A stretch of DNA of 64,000 nt, from assembly GCA_947503285.1 (NCBI GenBank), contig CANNDD010000004.1, positions 248,001 to 312,000 on the forward strand, in the 5' to 3' direction. A program made the position numbers and the translations under genes. The notes beneath the pieces were generated by a model. It made no database searches and was not told where the DNA came from. It saw nothing but the letters and a program-made list of their open reading frames with translations. This document shows, piece after piece, positions 8,672 through 16,821 of this stretch. Source of the DNA: an uncultured Croceitalea sp. (GTDB lineage Bacteria > Bacteroidota > Bacteroidia > Flavobacteriales > Flavobacteriaceae). Numbering within the stretch: position 1 is the first letter of the stretch; every line of letters begins with the position of its first letter.

Positions 8672-10183
8672 CTACATCATCTGGGCAAACTTTTTAGAGA
8701 TGCTTGAACGCAATTTACGCTCATAATCTTCTTCAAGCCACTCTTTGTAGTTCTTGGTATTGTTCATAATGCAATACGAATACTGTCGCACGCGATACGC
8801 TATTTCCTCATTAAGTTCCTTGGCCAAAATACGGGCATCAAATACATCTTCACTGTTCTCTACACAGATATTGGCATGCTGCTCGATACTGCGTTCCAAT
8901 ACCAATTTTGACTTACCACCCTCTGCAAAGACCTTTTTATATTCCGCTTTGATGTCGAAATGGATGTCCTTTGACTTGCTGAACTTGGCTTTTAGTTCCT
9001 CGGGCATTTCATACACAAACTCCCGCTCAATCTCTTCATCATTTTTAATATTTTCCAAATAGAAATCCGGAAAATGAAAAATCTCCTGCCAATCTATGGG
9101 TTCATCCCAAGGACCAAAACGAGCGATATTGTTACCCAGGTCGATTACGTTGAATTCGCTTTTATCGGGTAGCACCCTAGATCCACGACCAATCATTTGA
9201 AAGTACAAGGTCAATGAACGGGTCGCCCGATTCAGAATAATACTTTTTACTGAAGGTTCATCAAAACCTGTGGTTAAAATGCTAACGGATGAAAGAATGG
9301 CATCGGGTGTTTTTGAGAACCAATCCAAAATTTCCTTACGTTCGCTTATGGAGTTTCTGTTATCAAGGTGCCTAACATTGTAACCTGCCTTTTTAAAGGT
9401 CTCATAAACATAATGCGAGGTATTGATACCGTTATTGAAAATAAGGGTTTTGGTACCTTTCGCCACTTCTTCATAGGCGCTCATCAACTTGCCCAACATG
9501 CTTTGGTTACTGTAGAACTCGTCTGAGGACTTTACGGTATAGTCTCCATGTATGCCCAATTTGAGGCTTTTAAGGCTCACATCGTAATTGTATGGGTTTG
9601 CACGGGCCAGAAAGTTTTTTTCGATAAGTGATTTGATGGACTTACCTACAATCAACTTTTTGTAGTGGTCCTTCATGGGCAATTTGATATTTGAACTCAA
9701 CGGCGTGGCCGTTACCCCAAGTATCGTGGCCTCTTCAAAATACTTGAATAATTTTCTGAACGAGTTGTAATGGGCCTCATCTATGATGACCAAGCCAATA
9801 TTATTGATTTTCACCTTATCTTCTTGCAACCTATTATTCAAGGTTTCGACCATAGCGACAAAACAGGTATACTCGTCTTGATCGTCCAACTCTTTGACGT
9901 CACTACTGATAATTTTGTTCGAGACCCCAAAACCTTTCAACATTTTAGAGGTTTGTCGACTTAACTCGATCCTATGGGTCAACACGACCACCTTTTTCTG
10001 GGTCTGCTCGATGTAACGTCTCGTAATTTCAGAGAAAACCACCGTTTTTCCGCCCCCCGTCGGTAATTGATACAGCAGGTTACTGCCCTTTGGGAGTTCA
10101 TCCAATTGTTTGAAGATCGTGGTCAGATCTTCAAGCTGATAGTCATAAAGGTTTTTTTTAGCAACGTCTTTCTGTATCTCCAA
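8672..10183 (-). CDS. DEAD/DEAH-box helicase (SF2, restriction-subunit-like)
   Basis: The 503-aa protein has both RecA-like domains of superfamily 2: Walker A LPTGGGKTVVFSE (about residue 41), motif II VIIDEAHYNSF, motif III GVTATPLSS, motif V TTGFDEPSVKSIILNRATRS and motif VI MIGRGSRVLP. This layout is shared with type III restriction subunits and UvrB/RecG-like helicases. No methyltransferase or nuclease gene is nearby, and no nuclease motif is seen in the C-terminal ~120 residues, so I treat it as a stand-alone helicase. The start at 10183 sits 244 bp from rpoD, divergently. Confidence 0.88.
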   Translation of the reverse strand: MEIQKDVAKKNLYDYQLEDLTTIFKQLDELPKGSNLLYQLPTGGGKTVVFSEITRRYIEQTQKKVVVLTHRIELSRQTSKMLKGFGVSNKIISSDVKELDDQDEYTCFVAMVETLNNRLQEDKVKINNIGLVIIDEAHYNSFRKLFKYFEEATILGVTATPLSSNIKLPMKDHYKKLIVGKSIKSLIEKNFLARANPYNYDVSLKSLKLGIHGDYTVKSSDEFYSNQSMLGKLMSAYEEVAKGTKTLIFNNGINTSHYVYETFKKAGYNVRHLDNRNSISERKEILDWFSKTPDAILSSVSILTTGFDEPSVKSIILNRATRSLTLYFQMIGRGSRVLPDKSEFNVIDLGNNIARFGPWDEPIDWQEIFHFPDFYLENIKNDEEIEREFVYEMPEELKAKFSKSKDIHFDIKAEYKKVFAEGGKSKLVLERSIEQHANICVENSEDVFDARILAKELNEEIAYRVRQYSYCIMNNTKNYKEWLEEDYERKLRSSISKKFAQMM

Positions 10184-10427
10184 AAGGGTATCGGTAATTT
10201 GAATTCGTAATTAGCAAACCTTACAAAATTATAAGATTTTTAAGCGTAAAGTTTATTCTTAAGCAGGAAATATTTCAAATACTATCAACAATTTTTATGT
10301 GCATTGGCGATAGGCCCCATTTGTAATGTTGATGATAAAAATTTTATAATAAAACCAATACCCATTTGGATTTTCGATTCTAAAAATGTATACTGAGGTC
10401 TTATATCCATTTAAACGAGAACAACGA

Positions 10428-11291
10428 ATGAGGCAACTAAAAATCATTAAGCAGGTTACCAACCGCGAATCCAAATCTTTAGATAAGTACTTACAAGACA
10501 TTAGTAAAATTGATTTAATAACTGCCCAAGAAGAAGTTGAATTAGCCCAAAGAATCAGGGAAGGAGACCAAATAGCCTTAGAGAAGTTGACCAATGCCAA
10601 CTTAAGGTTCGTGGTCTCGGTCGCAAAACAATACCAAAACCAAGGTTTAAAATTACCTGATTTGATCAATGAGGGTAACGTCGGATTAGTGAAGGCCGCC
10701 AAACGATTTGATGAGACCCGTGGTTTCAAATTTATATCCTATGCGGTTTGGTGGATCCGCCAGTCCATACTACAAGCTTTGGCCGAGCAGTCAAGGGTGG
10801 TTCGACTGCCGTTGAATAAAATTGGTTCCATAAACAAGATCAAAAAGACGTTTTCCTATTTGGAACAGGCCCATGAACGCCCACCTTCAGCGGAGGAAAT
10901 CGCAAAGGAATTGGATATGACCGTTACCGAGGTAAAACAATCATTGAAGAATTCAGGACGTCACGTATCCATGGATGCCCCCCTAAAAGAAGGGGAAACA
11001 TCAAATCTTTATGATGTAATGCGGGCCGGTGAGTCACCAAAACCCGATTACGATTTGATGCATCAATCCCTGAATACCGAAATCAACCGTGCGCTTGATA
11101 CGCTTTCCCCAAGGGAGGCGGATGTAGTGCGATTGTATTACGGTATTGGTGAACAACCTTCAATGACCTTGGAAGAGATAGGTTCTACATTCGATTTAAC
11201 CCGAGAGCGTGTACGCCAAATTCGGGAAAAAGCGATTCGAAAGTTACGGCATAGTTCCAAAAGTAAAATATTGAAAACCTATTTAGGATAG
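10428..11291 (+). CDS. rpoD: Primary RNA polymerase sigma factor (RpoD/SigA)
   Basis: The frame extends upstream to 10386, but flavobacterial RpoD starts MRQLKI, which places the start at ATG 10428 and gives 287 aa. Region 1.2 is [20 protein letters not shown], region 2 includes [27 protein letters not shown] and the melting segment [13 protein letters not shown], region 3 is at about 145-200, and region 4 is [25 protein letters not shown]. Bacteroidota primary sigma factors lack a long region 1.1, as here, and recognise TTG/TAnnTTTG promoters. It is followed by a perfect 19-bp inverted repeat and a strong terminator. Confidence 0.97.
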   Translation: MRQLKIIKQVTNRESKSLDKYLQDISKIDLITAQEEVELAQRIREGDQIALEKLTNANLRFVVSVAKQYQNQGLKLPDLINEGNVGLVKAAKRFDETRGFKFISYAVWWIRQSILQALAEQSRVVRLPLNKIGSINKIKKTFSYLEQAHERPPSAEEIAKELDMTVTEVKQSLKNSGRHVSMDAPLKEGETSNLYDVMRAGESPKPDYDLMHQSLNTEINRALDTLSPREADVVRLYYGIGEQPSMTLEEIGSTFDLTRERVRQIREKAIRKLRHSSKSKILKTYLG

Positions 11292-11304
11292 TTTTTAAAA
11301 CTGT

Positions 11305-11351
11305 GAACTCATTTAGACTTTTTCGATTAGCTAAAAAGTCTAAATGAGTTC
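11305..11351. repeat. Perfect 19-bp inverted repeat after rpoD
   Basis: The arm GAACTCATTTAGACTTTTT at 11305-11323 is exactly mirrored at 11333-11351, with a 9-nt loop CGATTAGCT. It begins 14 bp after the rpoD stop codon and ends 3 bp before the next hairpin. There is no T-run after the right arm on the plus strand, so it is not a standard terminator by itself; an RNA processing or stabilising hairpin is possible. Confidence 0.85.
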
Positions 11352-11354
11352 TAT

Positions 11355-11389
11355 AAAAAAAGGGCCTCTATTACTAGAAGCCCTTTTTT
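11355..11389. terminator. Bidirectional terminator between rpoD and microprotein operon
   Basis: The sequence AAAAAAAGGGC at 11355-11365 pairs with GCCCTTTTTT at 11380-11389, with an inner TCTA/TAGA pairing and a TTAC loop. A T-run follows the stem on both strands (six T on plus, seven on minus). It can therefore end rpoD transcripts and the convergent minus-strand microprotein transcript, whose last stop codon is 19 bp away. Confidence 0.85.
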
Positions 11390-11407
11390 ATTGATATACA
11401 CTTAAAA

Positions 11408-11509
11408 TTAAGAACAATTCAATTGACTAATATTGTAGTTTACTAGAATCTCATTCAAATTTTGAATAAAATTTACGTAAGCACTATTTTCCTGATTTTG
11501 GTTTTTCAT
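11408..11509 (-). CDS. Microprotein 2 of a tandem paralogous pair (33 aa)
   Basis: An ATG at 11509 opens 33 codons: a polar start (MKNQNQENSA), the core YVNFIQNLNEIL at residues 11-22, and the tail VNYNISQLNCS. The core matches 8 of 12 positions of the upstream microprotein (YLAFLQELNEIL). In the shared LNEIL the codons differ only at synonymous positions (GAG/GAA, ATT/ATA, CTA/TTG), which points to selection on the protein. The gene starts 20 bp after the upstream stop, and the bidirectional terminator follows. An amphipathic helix is likely; function is unknown. Confidence 0.65.
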   Translation of the reverse strand: MKNQNQENSAYVNFIQNLNEILVNYNISQLNCS

Positions 11510-11529
11510 GGTAACTCTTTTAAGTAGGT

Positions 11530-11628
11530 TTACAGATAATCTAACTCTGCCAATTCATTTAAACTCAATATTTCATTCAATTCTTGCAAGAAGGCCAAGT
11601 ATTCTTCGCCGTAGGTATCATACAACAT
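11530..11628 (-). CDS. Microprotein 1 of a tandem paralogous pair (32 aa)
   Basis: The ATG at 11628 opens 32 codons. The peptide is acidic (MLYDTYGEEY at the start, LNELAELDYL at the end) with the core YLAFLQELNEIL at residues 10-21 shared with the following gene. Leu and Ile spacing fits one amphipathic helix. A Bacteroidota promoter lies 40 bp upstream and the pair ends at a terminator, so this is a compact two-gene operon of about 290 bp. No known family is recognised. Genes this short are normally missed by annotation. Confidence 0.65.
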   Translation of the reverse strand: MLYDTYGEEYLAFLQELNEILSLNELAELDYL

Positions 11629-11668
11629 GGTTAATAAATTTAAAAATTCGGGTCTGCTATTATGAACG

Positions 11669-11699
11669 TAAACTTATCATAAACATTATCACATGCCAA
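11669..11699 (-). promoter_or_regulatory. Promoter of microprotein operon
   Basis: On the minus strand TTG (11699-11697), 20 bp, then TAAGTTTA (11676-11669) matches the flavobacterial TTG-N19-21-TAnnTTTG consensus except for the last base. The predicted start near 11662 leaves a 5' leader of about 33 nt before the ATG at 11628. Confidence 0.55.
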
Positions 11700-11770
11700 T
11701 AATTTGTGGTGAACCTGCTAAAAGTTGTTGTGAAATTATTTGTAGGAATAGCCTGTCATTATTTACCCTG

Positions 11771-11858
11771 CAGCATTGATTATATTTCTGCAATAAGCCC
11801 TTTTCAGCAACGTTATCTAACAGTATACAAGTGTATTCCATCGTATAAATCAATGCTG
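11771..11858. repeat. Split inverted repeat upstream of the ILEI-GDPD gene
   Basis: CAGCATTGAT at 11771-11780 is mirrored exactly by ATCAATGCTG at 11849-11858, 13 bp before the start codon at 11872. The arms are 68 bp apart, too far for a simple operator but consistent with a looped protein-binding site or a structured 5' leader. The rest of the 580-bp gap 11292-11871 holds the terminator, the microprotein operon and its promoter. Confidence 0.4.
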
Positions 11859-11871
11859 TAAAACAAGAAAA

Positions 11872-13131
11872 ATGCAATTGACCAAACCTTTACATACCTT
11901 ATGGGCCATTTTGTTTCTTTTCGTTGGAGCCTTTCAAGAAAGTGATGCGAAAACAACTATCGAACCCTTAAATGAAACTATGCTTGTCATTCAGAGCCAT
12001 GGGTTCAATGCCAAGAAACGAAGTAGTTTTAGCATTGGGGATATCGAAGAAGTCATTGAACGGGGCTTGACCGTCATCCATTTCAATTCTTCAAGCGCAT
12101 ATGAATTCCGTGGTTTTGACACCTATGGTAGCGAAGATGCCTTTGCTGAATTTCTTGATCATATCACCAATATGCTTAGCAATAAAGCCAATTTCATAAT
12201 AATTGCCCATGATTCTGCGGTTAAGGGTTCATTTTCAAAATCAAATGAGCTTGCCACCCTTGGGCTTGAGCAGTTAAGTAACCTAAAGAGTCGGCAAGCT
12301 TACGTAATGCACAATCTAGGGAATGGTATAGTAGAATCCGTTGATTCGGTTTCCGTAATTAAGTCCATAGCGATACCAAAAACAATATCCGATGCAACCG
12401 TTTACTTTCCGAAAATAACTTACGAGTTTGAGCCGAGCAACGACCGTTACATTGCACATGCGGGCGGAGAGGTAAATGGCATTAAATCAACCAACTCTAA
12501 AGAGGCCCTTGATGAAAATTATAAAAAAGGATTTCGTCTTTTTGAGTTGGATATCATCGAAACTTCAGATCATAAATTGGTAGCGGCACATGATTGGAAA
12601 ATGTGGGCACGGTTCACGGATTATAAAGGGGAATTGCCCCCTTCCCTTAACGAATTCAAGAAACATAAGATTTACGGCGATTATACCACATTGGATATGA
12701 AGGGAATCAACGATTGGTTTGCAGCGCACCCTGATGCCATTTTGGTGACCGACAAGCTGAATGACCCTGTGGCCTTTGCCAAAAACTTCATTGATAAAGA
12801 GCGATTGTTAATGGAACTCTTCAGTTATATGGCTATGGATGAAGCTTCTAGAAATGGTATTCAAGTCATCATCTCGCAACAACCTTTGCTTGAATTGGTC
12901 GGTGACAAGGTCAACTATTTAATAGTCAATAACATCAAATATGCTGCTGTTTCAAGAAGGATCATCCGCAATCAAACCAAATTATTGAAACAACTTAGGG
13001 ACAATGATATCAAGGTTTATGTCTACAACGTCAACTTTGACCCCGGCAAGGATGAACAATACGTTCAAGACAATGAAATTGGCCTTGTATATGGCATGTA
13101 TGCCGATAAGTGGGTATTTGATCCAGAATAG
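11872..13131 (+). CDS. Secreted ILEI-like / glycerophosphodiester phosphodiesterase fusion
   Basis: The 419-aa protein has a signal peptide (about residues 1-26) and two domains. Residues ~35-155 resemble the interleukin-like EMT inducer (ILEI/FAM3) fold: RGLTVIHFNSSSA, FDTYGSEDAFAEFLDHI, IIAHDSAVKGSFSK and LATLGLEQL follow its order. Residues ~190-419 are a GDPD TIM barrel with the HD-type active-site set His196 (HAGG), Glu225-Leu-Asp227 and His240-Asp241. GDPDs cleave glycerophosphodiesters to glycerol 3-phosphate. The gene is convergent with the polysaccharide operon whose product 14479 is a likely phosphoglycerol transferase, so they may act on the same glycan. The ILEI call is from motif order only. 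Confidence 0.7.
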   Translation: MQLTKPLHTLWAILFLFVGAFQESDAKTTIEPLNETMLVIQSHGFNAKKRSSFSIGDIEEVIERGLTVIHFNSSSAYEFRGFDTYGSEDAFAEFLDHITNMLSNKANFIIIAHDSAVKGSFSKSNELATLGLEQLSNLKSRQAYVMHNLGNGIVESVDSVSVIKSIAIPKTISDATVYFPKITYEFEPSNDRYIAHAGGEVNGIKSTNSKEALDENYKKGFRLFELDIIETSDHKLVAAHDWKMWARFTDYKGELPPSLNEFKKHKIYGDYTTLDMKGINDWFAAHPDAILVTDKLNDPVAFAKNFIDKERLLMELFSYMAMDEASRNGIQVIISQQPLLELVGDKVNYLIVNNIKYAAVSRRIIRNQTKLLKQLRDNDIKVYVYNVNFDPGKDEQYVQDNEIGLVYGMYADKWVFDPE

Positions 13132-13141
13132 ATTTTCAATA

Positions 13142-14476
13142 CTAGAACTTTACCTCGTAGGTAAGTCCGGCAGAAATGGCCCAAAAGTAAGTACCCGCGG
13201 CAAACGCAAACTCTTGTCTACGTACGCCTAGATTGGCACGGTAAATATTAGGCGATTTCTTTGGCGTGAACTGATATTGCAGGTTCAATCGTTGCGACCC
13301 TACGAACAATACTGTTTCAGACAATAACTCCCCACCTGAAAAAAACTGCCTCAGCTCTGGTGAGAAACCTAACCCAACACTGATTCCCATAAAATTCTCG
13401 GCATCCCTTAAATACTTTCTAATGAGTAGGTTGCCAGATATACTCAGTAAGTTATTCTCCCTTGGAGATACGAATGACCGTAACGAAAAGTAATAATTGC
13501 CCTTGTAATACCCTAGAGAGTTTGTAATTGCCCTAATATCTTGGGTATTGGTACTGATATAACGCCCCCCTGCCGAAAATTCAATGGCATTGGGCAGGTT
13601 GACATAGATATCACCCCCAAACTTTTGTCTAGGAAATATCGTGGAGTTCGAATAACCATAATTGAGGTAGGCGTAAAATCGTTTCAAGAACTTTGGATAA
13701 AAGTCAATATCGTATTGAAGACCATGTTGCCCCGAACGATTACTGTAATTAACACGGGGTATAACACTGCCAATCTTGGTTTGGTGCCTAAAGGTTACGC
13801 TTGAGAAAACGACGGGTTCATAACGTTCACTAAAAACAGTAAATGCATTATTGACCCCAATTCGATTTTTGGGTTTTTCGGCTTCTTCCGTGGTCTTGCT
13901 TTCTTCTATTTGTGCTGATTTCTTAGATTTTGTTGTTTCGTTCCCAATTTTTTTGGCGCGCTTCTTAGCCGTCTTCTTATTGACTGGTGCCCCCTCTTGG
14001 TTGTACCATCCTTTTTCGCCATACTTTTGCTGGTTTATACCTTCAAAGGCTAAAGTTCGAAGTCGTTGCAGTTCTTCATCATTCTTGACATACAATGCTG
14101 CCTTGTTTGCCAGACCTAATGCAATTGCGTAGGTTTTCGCATAAAGTTCATTCTTTATTGAGGCAATCCAGAAATCCCTGTTTTCTTTTTCATTTGAGGT
14201 AATTTTGTTGAACTCGTCTCGCGCTTTATCATATTGACCACTCCAACTATAGGTGCGCGCGAGTAAGAATCGGGCATCCAAGTCGTTGTTGATCTCGTCG
14301 TTCACCGCTTGGGCCAAAATCCGTTTAGCGGATTGATGTTTTCCTTGATAGGCCAGTTCGAAGGCCTCTTCATAAGATTCGTCTTCAAATTCCGTAGAGG
14401 CCATGTCTTGACAAAACCCATAAAAACTAAGTATTACGGTAACTAGTGTACAATATGTCTTAAGATTCAATTTCAT
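13142..14476 (-). CDS. YaiO-family TPR / outer-membrane beta-barrel protein
   Basis: The 444-aa protein has a signal peptide (cleavage near residue 22), TPR-like helices at about 30-155 (AFELAYQGKHQSAKRIL, ARFLLARTYSWSGQYDKARDEF), a Lys/Glu-rich linker at about 170-205, and a C-terminal beta-barrel of alternating aromatic strands ending in Phe, as outer-membrane proteins do. This is the YaiO architecture. It parallels PgaA and BcsC, where TPRs feed a polysaccharide into an outer-membrane pore. It starts 2 bp after the stop of the sulfatase-like gene, so it is the last gene of the operon. I infer an export role. Confidence 0.8.
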   Translation of the reverse strand: MKLNLKTYCTLVTVILSFYGFCQDMASTEFEDESYEEAFELAYQGKHQSAKRILAQAVNDEINNDLDARFLLARTYSWSGQYDKARDEFNKITSNEKENRDFWIASIKNELYAKTYAIALGLANKAALYVKNDEELQRLRTLAFEGINQQKYGEKGWYNQEGAPVNKKTAKKRAKKIGNETTKSKKSAQIEESKTTEEAEKPKNRIGVNNAFTVFSERYEPVVFSSVTFRHQTKIGSVIPRVNYSNRSGQHGLQYDIDFYPKFLKRFYAYLNYGYSNSTIFPRQKFGGDIYVNLPNAIEFSAGGRYISTNTQDIRAITNSLGYYKGNYYFSLRSFVSPRENNLLSISGNLLIRKYLRDAENFMGISVGLGFSPELRQFFSGGELLSETVLFVGSQRLNLQYQFTPKKSPNIYRANLGVRRQEFAFAAGTYFWAISAGLTYEVKF

Positions 14477-14478
14477 GA

Positions 14479-16812
14479 CTAATTATGGGCTACGATTTGA
14501 TTTTTTCTTGCTTCCCTTCGGGCCCTTTCGATCTTATCCGTGATTTCATTGACGCTTGAACTATTTTCCTCGACCTTTTTGATCAACGCTAAGGCTTCTC
14601 TATGGCGCCCATCCCAATAGTACACATCAAAAAGTGCGGCATAGGAATCAATATAATTTGGGTTCATCTTAATACAGGCATTCAAAATCTCGATAGCCTT
14701 TGTTCGTGCTCCTCGCCAAGCGTTCACGCGGCCAGTTAATATTTTCGTGTCAATATGGCTCGGCGATTCTGATATGATGTACCTGCTTAACAACAAGGCT
14801 TTATCATATTCTTTATCAAACGCAAAATCACGCGCAATGAAGTACAGCTTATCAGAATCATATTCATTCAAAAGACTGTTGATCCAGACCATCTCACTGT
14901 TTGCGAATTTTTCGGTCTTTACAGTGAAAATTGCTAAGCTATCTGGGATGATCTTATCACTCGTGGTCACGTAGGCATTCATGGATTTGAACGCAGTTAG
15001 TTTTTCTTCGACCCCAGCGCCACTAAATGAGCTTCCTAAATCCATATTACCGTCAATCTCGAAGATGGCACCATCAGAATAGACCTTCGTACCACTGATG
15101 TATTCTTTCAATTCATTCTTATTTCGCATCAAGGGGATATTCTTCGTGGATCGGAATGCGATCTCTGTATCTAGGGCATCACCCATCCAGGCAACTTTTT
15201 TCGGCATTTTCATCTCATACTTATTATCCAACAGGGCCAATAACGTAGGGGTCACGTCAAAATGGGATGAAATGGAACTCATTTTACGTGTTGTCTTTAG
15301 TAAAGGACTGTATACAATAAGGGGAACATGAAATCGACTTATGGCATTACGTTGTGGAATCGGGATTAACCTGTGGTCACCAGTGATGATGAAAATGGTG
15401 TTGTCGTACCCTGGCTGTTTTTTATAGGCTTCCAATACAAATTTTAAGGTACTATCGGTATAGAGTAACGTAGCAAATACATTATCGTTCTTCTTGATGA
15501 TCTTTTTGGTCCTGCTATCAAAACTGCCCTCTTGTAGTAGCTTTTTTACCATTTTAGTATAATGCTCTTGGTTCGGTGGAATGAAGGGTTCATGATTACT
15601 AATGGTCATATAGGCCTCCATTCTTGGTTGCCCCGTGTTTCTGGGCAGACTCATACTTTTTCTGAACAGCTCCTTATCGGGATAACCCCATGTGGAACCC
15701 GCAGCATCTTCAGCTTGTAGTTTGTATTTGTTGCCAAATCCGGATTTATCCAAAACAAAATCCAAATTTTCACTTAGTAGAAATCGATCCACACCATCGA
15801 AAGAACTATTGGTGCCTTGGTAAAACGAAGTATGGTAGCCGTTGTTCTTTAGGACACTGAAAAGGGTCAACTTGTTGGGATATTTTTCCAATTCCATAAA
15901 ACCGCTCCTTCCGAAGGGTAAGGATCCAAGAAGGCCAGGTATAACCCCAAATGTTCGCCCCGTAGTGCTCAAACAATTTTCCCAATACAAAGATTTTGTG
16001 GTCAGTGAATCTAAAAAAGGCGTGAAACCACCATACTCGGCACCCTCACCAACAAAATCACGACCTAGTCCCTCAACGATCAAAAAGACGATATTGGGTT
16101 TTTCTTCTTTCAATTCAAAATATTCGCCAAGAACATCGGTGGTTTGTTGTGCTTTGATTAATGGATATTCAACATTGGCATCGTAGCTCGTGTCTTCCGT
16201 TGTTGAATTGTATAGGTTCAAGACCAAATATTGTGTTTTGTTCTGGTTGATAGGTTTACCTTCCAAAAACAAGGTTGAGATAAAAAGACTGAAAAGAATG
16301 ATGGTAAAAGGATACATTCTACCCAAATAATGATAGTATCTTGAGGTCAACTTATAGGTACCAAAAAAAAGGGCGATCATCGCCAAAGCGCCAATAATGG
16401 GCATTATGGAAATTCCACCTGAATTGGATATCGTTTCTTTAATATCCTTAAAACTATATCCTAACAGGTCAGACCCCAAGGGTACCAATGCCGTACAATA
16501 ATAACTTACCAACATGGCTTCAATGAGCAGTAAGACAATGAGTATGGCAAATACCAGGTTTAAACCATATGCAGGTCTATAATTTTCCCAAAAATTAAAG
16601 GGAAAAACCAATAAAAGGGCAACTATTGATGCATACCCCAATTGATGTGCGACCGCAATAAAAAAACTAGTGCTCAAAATGGTATCGACCACCCCCTTGA
16701 AGTAAAGTGTGGTGTATTGGTATAGTAACAATACCAAGAGTATCGCGAAGAACGCAATAATCACCCTTGTGTATTGTTTTAAAGTATACCTATCCCTTTT
16801 ACTTGTATTCAT
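14479..16812 (-). CDS. LTA-synthase-like sulfatase-fold transferase with C-terminal TPRs
   Basis: The 777-aa protein has five hydrophobic segments (about 18-36, 46-72, 84-108, 136-152, 168-184), then an alkaline-phosphatase/sulfatase domain at about 238-540. Key residues fit LtaS/OpgB-type phosphoglycerol transferases: Glu247 in IVFLIVEGLG, the nucleophile region LSTTGRTFG (Thr284 to Thr287), and ITGDHR further on. The last ~130 residues hold TPR-like helices (AWRGARTKAIEIL, YYWDGRHREAL). Family enzymes move phosphoglycerol or phosphoethanolamine onto glycans outside the inner membrane. The TPR tail is unusual for LtaS and may dock to the YaiO TPRs. Confidence 0.82.
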   Translation of the reverse strand: MNTSKRDRYTLKQYTRVIIAFFAILLVLLLYQYTTLYFKGVVDTILSTSFFIAVAHQLGYASIVALLLVFPFNFWENYRPAYGLNLVFAILIVLLLIEAMLVSYYCTALVPLGSDLLGYSFKDIKETISNSGGISIMPIIGALAMIALFFGTYKLTSRYYHYLGRMYPFTIILFSLFISTLFLEGKPINQNKTQYLVLNLYNSTTEDTSYDANVEYPLIKAQQTTDVLGEYFELKEEKPNIVFLIVEGLGRDFVGEGAEYGGFTPFLDSLTTKSLYWENCLSTTGRTFGVIPGLLGSLPFGRSGFMELEKYPNKLTLFSVLKNNGYHTSFYQGTNSSFDGVDRFLLSENLDFVLDKSGFGNKYKLQAEDAAGSTWGYPDKELFRKSMSLPRNTGQPRMEAYMTISNHEPFIPPNQEHYTKMVKKLLQEGSFDSRTKKIIKKNDNVFATLLYTDSTLKFVLEAYKKQPGYDNTIFIITGDHRLIPIPQRNAISRFHVPLIVYSPLLKTTRKMSSISSHFDVTPTLLALLDNKYEMKMPKKVAWMGDALDTEIAFRSTKNIPLMRNKNELKEYISGTKVYSDGAIFEIDGNMDLGSSFSGAGVEEKLTAFKSMNAYVTTSDKIIPDSLAIFTVKTEKFANSEMVWINSLLNEYDSDKLYFIARDFAFDKEYDKALLLSRYIISESPSHIDTKILTGRVNAWRGARTKAIEILNACIKMNPNYIDSYAALFDVYYWDGRHREALALIKKVEENSSSVNEITDKIERARREARKNQIVAHN

Positions 16813-16821
16813 GCATAGTAT

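Noticed and set aside
8672-10183. Restriction-modification or defence island
   Set aside because: The helicase resembles type III restriction subunits, but no methyltransferase, nuclease, integrase or other defence gene is adjacent.
11508-11702. 64-aa plus-strand frame opposite the microprotein operon
   Set aside because: It is the antisense shadow of the two microproteins; the minus-strand frames have paralogy, synonymous substitution, promoter and terminator support.
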